Assembly (NCBI RefSeq): GCF_000758525.1
Contig: NZ_CP009241.1
Coordinates: forward strand, 2,294,001 to 2,358,000
Direction of reading: 5' to 3'
Source: Paenibacillus sp. FSL H7-0357
GTDB taxonomy: Bacteria; Bacillota; Bacilli; Paenibacillales; Paenibacillaceae
DNA length: 64,000 nt
Below, piece after piece: positions 1-10,200 of the stretch. Under the pieces are notes generated by a model. That model saw only the letters and a list, made by a program, of their open reading frames with translations, ran no database searches and had not been told where the DNA came from. The translations under genes were made by a program, and so were the position numbers. The stretch's first letter is position 1. The number at the start of each line of letters is the position of its first letter.

Positions 1-1240
1 GGCAGAGGAGCGTCATTGGCTGGTGTGGGACATGCATCATATCGTGTCGGACGGCGTGTCGATGAACCTTCTGGTGTCGGACTTCATGGCGGCGTATGCC
101 GGCGGGGAGCTGGCGCCGCTGCGGATCCAGTACAAGGACTACGCGGTCTGGCAGCAGAGCACGCTCGAGGTGGAGCGGATGCAGGGGCATGAGGCGTACT
201 GGCTGTCGGTCTATGCGGAGGAAGCGCCGGTGCTGGAGCTGCGGGCCGACCGGACGCGTCCGGCGGTGCCAAGCAGTGAAGGCGGGCAGGTTCATGCGCA
301 GATTAGCGCGGACGTAGCCGAGGGGCTGAAGCAGATTGCCGCAGAGACCGGAGCCACGCTGTACATGGTACTGCTGGCTGCCTATAACGTGTGGCTGCAC
401 AAGTACACGGGGCAGAGCGACATCGTGGTTGGCACGCCGGTGTCTGGACGGACGCATGCAGATACGGAGCCGATGATCGGGATGTTCGTGAATACGCTGG
501 CGCTGCGCAACGCCCCGTCCGGGGAGAAGCGGTTTATGGACTTTTTGCGCGAAGTGAAGGAGCGGACGCTGGCGGCGTTTGAGCATCAGGACTATCCGTT
601 CGAGGAACTGGTCGAGAAGCTGAACGTACGGCGCGATATGAGCCGCAACCCCATGTTTGACACGATGCTGGTACTGCAGAACATGGAGCAGGCGCGCTTT
701 ACCCTGGCGGATGTTGACGTACGTCCGGTCGAGCTGAACCACCGGGCGACGAAGTTTGACTTAACGCTGAACGTCGCGGAGGGCGATCAAGGACTTCAGC
801 TGTTACTGGAATACAGCAGCGCACTGTTCAACGAGGAGACAGCCGGGCGGTACCTGATGCACTTTGTGCAGCTCTTGTCGCAAATCACCGGGCAGCCGGA
901 AGCAAGCATCGGCTCGTATGAGCTTGTCACGCCAGAGGAGAAGCAACAGCTGCTGCACGGGTTCAACGACACGGCAGCGGAGTATCCGCGGGAAGCGACG
1001 ATCCACGGTCTGTTCGAAGAGCAGGTGGAGAAGACGCCGCATGCGGTGGCGGTAGTGTACGGGGATCAGCAGCTGACCTATGCGGAGCTGAATGCGCAGG
1101 CGAATCAGCTGGCGTGGACGCTGCGCGGGCAAGGTGTGGGGCCGGACCGTATCGTGGCGATCCTGATGGGTCGCTCGGTGGAGATGCTCGTCGGGGTGCT
1201 CGGCATCCTGAAGGCCGGCGGGGCGTACTTGCCGATCGAT
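1..1240 (+). repeat. NRPS internal repeat, copy a (C1 / A1 start)
   Basis: Coding repeat covering the condensation domain and the first part of the adenylation domain. It matches copies at 2761-4340 and 9121-10700 with only scattered substitutions, offset from copy b by 3093 bases. Its left end lies outside the window. Confidence 0.85.
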
Positions 1241-4200
1241 CCGGCGCTGCCGGCCGAACGCATCCGGTATATGCTCGGGGACAGCGGCGCGGGGGTACTG
1301 CTGATTCAGCCTGGCCTGGATCCATGCGGATTTGAGGGCACGGTGCTGGACCTGGCGGAAGCCGGGCAAGCACCGGCCGGGGTGAATTTCGCACTTCACG
1401 CAACGTCGGGCGAGTTGGCGTATGTGATCTATACCTCGGGGACAACAGGAAACCCCAAAGGGGTCATGATTGAGCATCGCTCGGTGGTTAACTTCATCAC
1501 AGGGATGACGAGAGTGATTCCATTCGCTCCGGCGAAGTCGATTTTATTTGCGACCACACTGTCATTCGACATCTCGGTGGTGGAGACGCTGCTAGCGTTG
1601 ACGCAAGGCATGCGGGTCGTGGCAGCGAGCGAAGAACAGCAGAAGGACCCTCAGCAGCTGGCGGCGCTGATCGAACGCCAGCGCATTGGCATGGTGCAGA
1701 TGACGCCGTCGCGGCTGAAGATGCTGTTGTCGGCGGGCTGCGTGGCGTGGCTTGAAGGCGTAACGGAAATACTAGTCGGCGGGGAGGCATGGACGGACGA
1801 TCTGCTGGCTGATTTGCAAAGCAAATCGAAGGCCGTGCTGTTCAATATGTACGGTCCGACGGAGACGACGATTTGGTCAGCGGTGCGGGAAGCGACCGTC
1901 GACCAGACAGTGACCGTCGGGGGGCCGATCGCCAATACGCAGCTGTACATTGTAAGTGACAACCGGCAGCTGCAGCCGATAGGCGTCGCGGGGGAGCTGT
2001 GCATCGCGGGGGACGGACTGGCACGGGGTTACTTCAACCGGCCGGAGCTGACGGCGGAGAAATTCGTAGACAACCCGTTCGAGCCGGGGACACGGATGTA
2101 CCGGACCGGCGATTTGGCGAGATGGCTGCCGGACGGCAATCTGGAGTACCTGGGCCGGATCGACCATCAAGTGAAGATCCGCGGCTACCGGATCGAGTGC
2201 GGGGAGATCGAGATGCAGCTCATGGCGCATGCGCAGATCCGCGAAGCGGTGGTCATGGCCTGCGAGGACGAGCAAGGGCAGGCATACTTGTGCGCATATC
2301 TTGTAAGCGACGAATCCGTTCCGGTACCGGAGCTGCGGGCGCATCTGGCGGCACAGCTGCCGGATTACATGATCCCGTCCTACTTTGTGGAGCTGGAGAA
2401 GCTGCCGCTGAACTCTAACGGCAAGGTGGACCGGAAGGCACTGCCGGCGCCGGACCGGGAGGCGTACAGCGAAGGCTATGAAGCGCCGCGGGATGCACTG
2501 GAGACGCAATTGGCGGAGTTGTTCGCAGAGGTGCTGGGGGTAAACGAAGTCGGCATCGGCGATTCGTTCTTTGAGCGCGGCGGTCACTCGCTGAAAGCGA
2601 TGACGCTGGTGTCGCGCATGCATCAGCAGCTGGCGGTGGAGCTGCCGCTGCGGGAGCTGTTCGCACGCCCGACGGTGAAGGCGTTGGCGGTCTATGTGCG
2701 CAGCACGGAGGAAAGCGGCTACGGCCGAATCGAGCCGGCAGAGGCGCAGGCATCGTACGCGCTGTCTTCGGCGCAGCGGCGGCTATACGTGCTGCATGAG
2801 GTGGAGCCGGAGAGCACGCGCTACAACATGCCGGGTGTCGTGGAGCTAACAGGGCAGGTGGATGCGGATCGGCTGGAGGAAGCGATTCGCTCGGTCATCG
2901 CCCGTCACGAATCGCTGCGCACGTCGTTCACGTGGATCGACGGCGAACCGAGACAACAGGTGCACGAAGACGTGGCGTTTGAATGGGTATGCCGGGATGC
3001 AGATGAAGTGCAAGCCCGGGAGCTCGTCCGGAACTTCGTGCGGCCGTTCGCGTTGGATCAGGCGCCGCTGCTGCGCATCGAACTGTTGCGGCTGGCGGAG
3101 GAGCGCCATTGGCTGGTGTGGGACATGCACCATATCGTGTCGGACGGCGTGTCGATGAACCTTCTGGTGTCGGACTTCATGGCGGCGTATGCCGGCGAGG
3201 AGCTGGCGCCGCTGCGGATCCAGTACAAAGACTACGCGGTCTGGCAGCAGGGTACGCTTGGGGTCGAGCGGATGGAGGCGCATGAGGCATACTGGCTGTC
3301 GGCCTATGCGGAGGAAGCGCCGGTGCTGGAGCTGCCGGCCGACCGGACGCGTCCGGCGGTGTTAAGCAGTGAAGGCGGACGGGTATACACCGAAGTGAAC
3401 GCCGAGACGGCAGAGGCCCTAAAACGAATCGCGGCAGAGACCGGAGCCACGCTGTACATGGTGCTGCTGGCCGCCTATAACGTGTGGCTGCACAAGTACA
3501 CAGGGCAAAGCGACATTGTGGTCGGGACGCCGGTGTCGGGACGGACGCATGGGGATACGGAGCCGATGATCGGAATGTTCGTGAACACGCTGGCGCTGCG
3601 CAACGCCCCGTCCGGGGAGAAGCGGTTTATGGACTTCGTGCGTGAGGTGAAGGAGCGGACGCTGGCGGCGTTTGAGCATCAGGACTATCCGTTCGAGGAA
3701 CTGGTAGAGAAGCTGAACGTACGGCGCGATATGAGCCATAACCCCTTGTTTGACACGATGCTGGTGCTGCAGAACATGGAGCAGGCGCGATTTGGCCTGG
3801 CGGATGTTGACGTTCGTCCGGTCGAGCTGAACCACCGGGCGACGAAGTTCGATCTGACGCTAAACGTCGCGGAGGGTGATCAAGGACTTCAGCTGTTGCT
3901 GGAATACAGCTGTGCACTGTTCAACGGGGAGACAGCCGGGCGGTACCTGATGCACTTTGTGCAGCTCTTGTCGCAAATCACCGGGCAGCCGGAAGCAAGG
4001 ATTGGCTCGATATCGCTTGTCACGGCGGAGGAAAAGCAACAACTGCTGCATACGTTCAACGACACGGCGGCGGAGTATCCGCAGGAAGCGACGATCCACG
4101 GTTTGTTCGAAGCCCAGGTGGAGAAGACGCCGGATGCGGTGGCGGCCGTGTACGGGGATCAGCAGCTGACCTATGCGGAGCTGAACGCGCGGGCGAACCA

Positions 4201-7200
4201 GCTGGCGTGGACGCTGCGCGGGCAAGGTGTGGGGCCGGACCGTATCGTGGCGATCCTGATGGATCGCTCGGTGGAGATGCTCGTCGGGATGCTCGGCATC
4301 CTGAAGGCCGGCGGGGCGTACTTGCCGATCGATCCGGATTATCCGGCTGAGCGAATCGCCTATACGCTGGCGGACAGCGGAGCGGAGTGGCTGGTGACGA
4401 CCCGTGACGTCGAGCTTCGGACGCCGGCGCTTCCGTTTGCGGGATGCCGGGTATATGCCTTAGAAACGGAGCTGATGCCGGCGGAGAATCCGCCGCAGGC
4501 GACGAAGCCGGAGCATCTGGCCTACGTGATCTATACCTCAGGGACGACCGGAAAGCCGAAAGGGACGATGATTACGCACCGGAACGTGGTGCGGCTGTTG
4601 TTCAACGACCGCATGGCGTTTGATTTCAACGAACGGGACGTGTGGACGTTGTTCCACTCGTATTGCTTCGATTTCTCGGTATGGGAAATGTACGGAGCGC
4701 TGCTGTATGGAGGCAAGCTGGTTGTTGTGCCGCTGATGACGGCGAGGGACCCGGAGCAGATGGTGCGGTTGCTGCGGCAGGAGCGGGTGACGGTGTTGAA
4801 TCAGACGCCGAGCGCGTTTTATGCGTTGTCAGAGCGGGAAATGGAAGAGGCGGACGCGGAGCTGTGCGTGCGAGCCGTGATCTTTGGCGGAGAAGCGCTG
4901 GCGCCGGTCCAGTTGCGGGCATGGCAGCGGAAGTATCCCCATACGGAATTGATCAATATGTACGGGATCACGGAAACGACCGTGCACGTGACGTACAAGA
5001 AGCTTGGAGAGGCGGAGATCACAAGCGGCATCAGCAACATCGGCAAGCCGCTCCCGACGCTGCGGGCCTATATTCTGGGCGAAGGGCAGCAACTGCAGCC
5101 GATGGGCGTCGCGGGGGAGCTGTGCATCACGGGCGACGGACTGGCACGGGGTTATTTAAACCGGCCGGAATTGACGGCGGAGAAATTCGTAGACAACCCG
5201 TTCGAGCCGGGGACGCGGATGTACCGGACCGGCGATTTGGCGAGATGGCTTCCGGACGGCAACCTGGAGTACCTGGGCCGGATCGACCATCAAGTGAAGA
5301 TCCGCGGCTACCGGATCGAGTGCGGGGAGATCGAGGTGCGGCTTCTGGCGCATGCGCAGATCCGCGAAGCGGTGGTCATGGCCCGCGGGGACGAGCAAGG
5401 GCAGGCATACTTGTGCGCGTATCTCGTGAGTGACGAAGCTGTTCCGGTTGTAGAACTACGGGCGCACCTGGCGGTACAGCTGCCGGAATACATGATTCCG
5501 TCTTACTTTGTGGAGCTGGAGAAGCTGCCGCTGAACTCTAACGGCAAGGTGGAGCGCAAGGCGCTGCCGGCGCCGGAATCGGCGCATACCGGCAGCGTCT
5601 ACGAAGCGCCAAGCACGCCGACGCAGCGGCAACTGGCGGAGATTTGGCAGGAAGTGCTGGGAGCGGAGCAGGTCGGCGTCCACGATAACTTCTTTGTGCT
5701 GGGCGGCGACTCGATCAAGGCGATCCGCCTCGTCAGCCGGATGAATCGCGACATGGAGGCGGCCCTCCCGCTAAAAGATGTGTACCTGCATCAGACCATC
5801 GGAGAGTTGGCTGAGCTTTTGGCGCAGGAGCACAAGCCGAACCGGCAGCTGGAGTCGGGGCGGGAGATGCTGGAGCAGATGAAGCGGCGCATCATGGAGG
5901 ATTCCGAGCAGGCGAAGCACCTGCCGGAGGATTACGAGGACGTGTATCCGCTTAGCAAAATTCAACAGAGCATGGTGTTCTACTCAAGATTGCGGCCGGA
6001 GGAGCCGATTTACCACGATCAGTTCTTATATCATTTCAAAATCGTTTCGGTAGAACAGTTCGCAGAAGCGCTGCAGCGGTTATCCGATAGGCATCCGATT
6101 CTGCGCACCACCTTCGATCTCACGCATTTCGAGGAAGAGGTCCAACTCGTGCACGACCGGATCGTGCCAGAGTTTTCGGTGGAAGATGTCTCCTCACTTA
6201 GCCGTGAGGAACAGGAGCGCGTCATCCGCGCGCATATCGATCAGGACCAGCGCAACTTGTTCCGGTTCGACGGCGAGGTGCTGTGGCGAGTTCGTTTGTT
6301 CCGGCAGAACGCACGCTACGATTATTGCATGGTGTTTACGTTCCACCATGCGATTCTGGACGGATGGAGCGTGGCGTCCTTCCAGCAGGAGTTTGCAGGC
6401 ATTTATCAGCAACTGCTGCAGGGAAAACCGGCGGATATCAAGCCGCTGGATAGCAATTACAAGGATTATGTGGCCATCAACCGGTTCCGGGAGAGCGACG
6501 AGGAGAGCCGGCAATATTGGATCCGCGAATTGGCGGGGTATACCCGCAATAAGCTGCCGTTTAACTACGCGGGCAAGAAGAGGGACCGCGGAGCGGCCAG
6601 CAAAATTTACCGCAGGCCACTGAGCAGCACGCTGCTGGAAGCCTTGAAGCGGCAGGCGAAGCGGTACGGTTGTACCGTCAAGGAGCTGTGCTTGAGCGCG
6701 CACGTGTATTTGCTGGGCATCCTGACGACGGAGGAAGAGATTGTCACGGGCGTGGTCAGCCACGACCGGCCGGCCATCGAAGATGCAGACAAAGTATTAG
6801 GCTGCTTCCTCAATACGGTGCCGATCCGCATGGGGCTAGCGCGCGAAGTGTCCAAGCGGGAACTGGTGAACCGTACAAAACGGCAGCTTGGGCAAATGAA
6901 GGCGCATGAACTGTTTCTGGCCGACATTGCCCAGGCAATTGGTGAAGTGTCGAGCCCGTCCGTCAACCCGATCTTCGATACGCTGTTTAACTATACGGAT
7001 TTCCATGTGCTGGAGGAGATGGGGCCGGGGCAAGAGTTGGCATCGGAGATGGCGGCGCTGAGCTTGGAAGCAAACGAAATGACGAATACGTGGTTTGATC
7101 TGGAAGTATCGCAATACTTTAACAGGCTGAACATGCAGATCAAATATGCGCCAGCTTATTTTGAGGATCAGGAGATCGAAACGGCGTTCGCTTGGTACGA

Positions 7201-10200
7201 ACGAATCCTTGAGGCCCTATGTGACGAGGAGACCGATATCTTGTCGGTAGAGCGCCTGATGGCGACTGCGGAACGGCAAGCGATCGTGTATGAATGGAAC
7301 CGGACGGATATGCCGTACGCAGCAGAGAAGACGCTGCACCAACTGTTCGAGGAACAAGCGGCGAGGACACCCGGGCGGACCGCTCTAAACTGGAACGGCC
7401 AGCCATTGACCTACTGGGAGCTGGACGAGCGGTCGAACCGGTTGGCGCGGCGGCTGCGGGCCCAGGGGGTGAAACTCAATGATCATGTCGGGCTGATGAC
7501 CGGGCGGGGTTTTGAGATGATCGTCGGCATGCTGGCGATTCTGAAAGCCGGCGCGGCGTATGTACCGATGGATCCGGACTACCCGCAAAGCCGGATCGCA
7601 CATATGATCAGCCATGCGGGAGTGAGCGTCGTTGTCGTCGATCAGGCGTATGCAGAAGCGCCTGCGCTATTCGTCGACAGCCGGGACCCTTCGCTGATTG
7701 AGCATTCCGGCGAGGCGCTTCACCTTGCCAAAGATTCGCACGAGTTGGCGTACATTATTTACACCTCCGGCTCAACCGGGGAGCCGAAGGGCGTCATGAT
7801 TGAGCATCATTCGGCAGTGAACCTGGTCAGCTGGGTCAATCGGGAATTTGGCGTGCATGAGGAAGACCGGCTGTTGTTCATCACGTCGATGTGCTTCGAC
7901 TTGTCGGTGTATGACATTTTCGGACCGCTGGCGGCAGGCGCCCAGATTGTGATTGCAAGCCGGGAGCAGGTGCAGGATCCTAAGCAGATGCAGCAGTTGC
8001 TGGAAGAGGAAGCCATTACGATTTGGGACTCGGTGCCGACGACGCTGAATCATGTGCTGCATGGCCTAGAGGAACAGGAGGAGGCGATTAGCCAGAAGGC
8101 TTTACGGCTGGCGCTGGTGAGCGGGGACTGGATTCCGGTCGATTTGGCGGAACGCGCGAAGGCATACTTCCCGAACGTCCAAGTGATAGGACTTGGGGGT
8201 GCGACGGAAGCCACCGTATGGTCCAACTACTATCCGATCCAGGAAGTTACGGCGGATCAAACGGGCATTCCGTACGGAAAGCCGCTGGCGAACAATACCT
8301 TCTACATTCTGGACGCAGATCGGCATCCGGTGCCGTACGGGGTGGCCGGCGAGCTGTATATCGGGGGAGTGGGCGTAGCCAGAGGCTATTTGAACGATCC
8401 GGCGAAGACCAGCGCATCGTTTATGACCAATCCGTTTGTACCGCAGGGGCGGATGTACCGGACGGGAGACATGGGGCGCATGCTGCAGGACGGCAACATG
8501 GAGTTCCTGGGACGCCAAGATTACCAGGTGAAGATCCGCGGCTACCGGGTGGAACTGGGAGAAATCGAGAACCAGTTGCTGAAGCATGAGGCGGTCCGCG
8601 AAGCGGTGGTGATCGCCCGGGAGGATGCGGCCGGCGGGAAATACTTGTGCGCGTACGTGGTGCTGCAGCAGGAGACGGCTTCGGCGGAGATTCGGGAGCA
8701 CCTCGGGCGGGCACTGCCGTCCTATATGATACCGGGGTATATGATGCCGATGGAGCGCTTGCCGCTGACCCCTAACGGCAAGCTGAACCGTAAAGCGTTG
8801 CCGGAGCCGGATGCCAGAATGCATTCGGAAGAACGGTATGAGGCAGCGAGTACCGAGACGGAACGGAAGCTGCTCGGGATTTGGGAGGACGTGCTTGGCG
8901 TAGAGAACATTGGGATGAGCGACGACTTTTTTGCAATCGGAGGGCACTCCTTGCGGGCAACCGCGCTGGTGTCCAAAATCCAGAAGACGATGAACGTAGA
9001 GCTGACGCTGCAGGACGTATTCCGACTGCCGACGATCAAGGAGCAGGCGCGGAAGATCGAGGGGATGTCGAAGATGGCATACAGCGCCATCGAACCGGCG
9101 AAGCCGGGCAAGGATTATCCGCTGTCTTCGGCGCAGCGGCGGCTATACGTGCTGCATGAGGTGGAGCCGGAGAGCACGCGCTACAACATGCCGGGAGTCG
9201 TGGAGCTAACAGGGAAAATTGATGCGGATCGGCTGGAACAAGCGGTTCGTTCGGTTATCGCCCGTCACGAATCGCTACGCACGTCGTTCACGTGGATCGA
9301 CGGCGAACCGCGGCAACAGGTGCACGAAGACGTGGCGTTGGAATGGGTATGCCGGGATGCAGATGAAGCGCAGGCGCGGGAACTCACCCGGAGCTTCGTA
9401 CGGCCGTTCGAACTGAGTCAGGCGCCGCTGCTGCGCACCGGGCTGCTGCGGCTGGCGGAGGAGCGCCATTGGCTGGTGTGGGACATGCATCATATCGTGT
9501 CGGACGGCGTGTCGATGAACCTTCTGGTGTCGGACTTCATGGCGGCGTATGCCGGCGGGGAACTGGCGCCGCTGCGGATCCAGTACAAGGACTACGCGGT
9601 CTGGCAGCAGGGCACGCTCGGGGTGGAGCGGATGCAAGGGCATGAGGCGTACTGGCTGTCGGCCTATGCGGAGGAAGCACCGGTGCTGGAGCTGCCGGCC
9701 GACCGGAGGCGTCCAGCGGTGCCAAGCAGTGAAGGCGGACGGGTATACACCGAAGTGAACGCCGAGACGGCAGAGGCCCTAAAACGAATCGCTGCGGAGA
9801 CCGGAGCCACGCTGTACATGGTACTGCTGGCCGCCTATAACGTGTGGCTGCACAAGTACACAGGGCAGACCGACATCGTGGTCGGGACGCCGGTGTCGGG
9901 GCGGACGCATGGTGATACGGAGCCGATGATCGGAATGTTCGTGAACACGCTGGCGCTGCGCAACGCCCCGTCCGGGGAGAAGCGGTTTATGGACTTCGTG
10001 CGCGAGGTGAAGGAGCGGACGCTGGTGGCGTTCGAGCATCAGGACTATCCGTTCGAGGAACTGGTAGAGAAGCTGAACGTGCGGCGCGATCGGAGCCGCA
10101 ACCCGCTGTTTGACACGATGCTGGTGCTGCAGAACATGGAGCAGGCGCGCTTTACCCTGGCGGATGTTGACGTTCGTCCGGTCGAGCTAAATCACCTGGC

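Noticed and set aside
803..1477. Long minus-strand and alternate-frame reading frames inside the NRPS gene
   Set aside because: They shadow GC-rich NRPS codons, repeat in each near-identical module, show no ribosome sites and have Arg/Pro/Ala-rich sequence.
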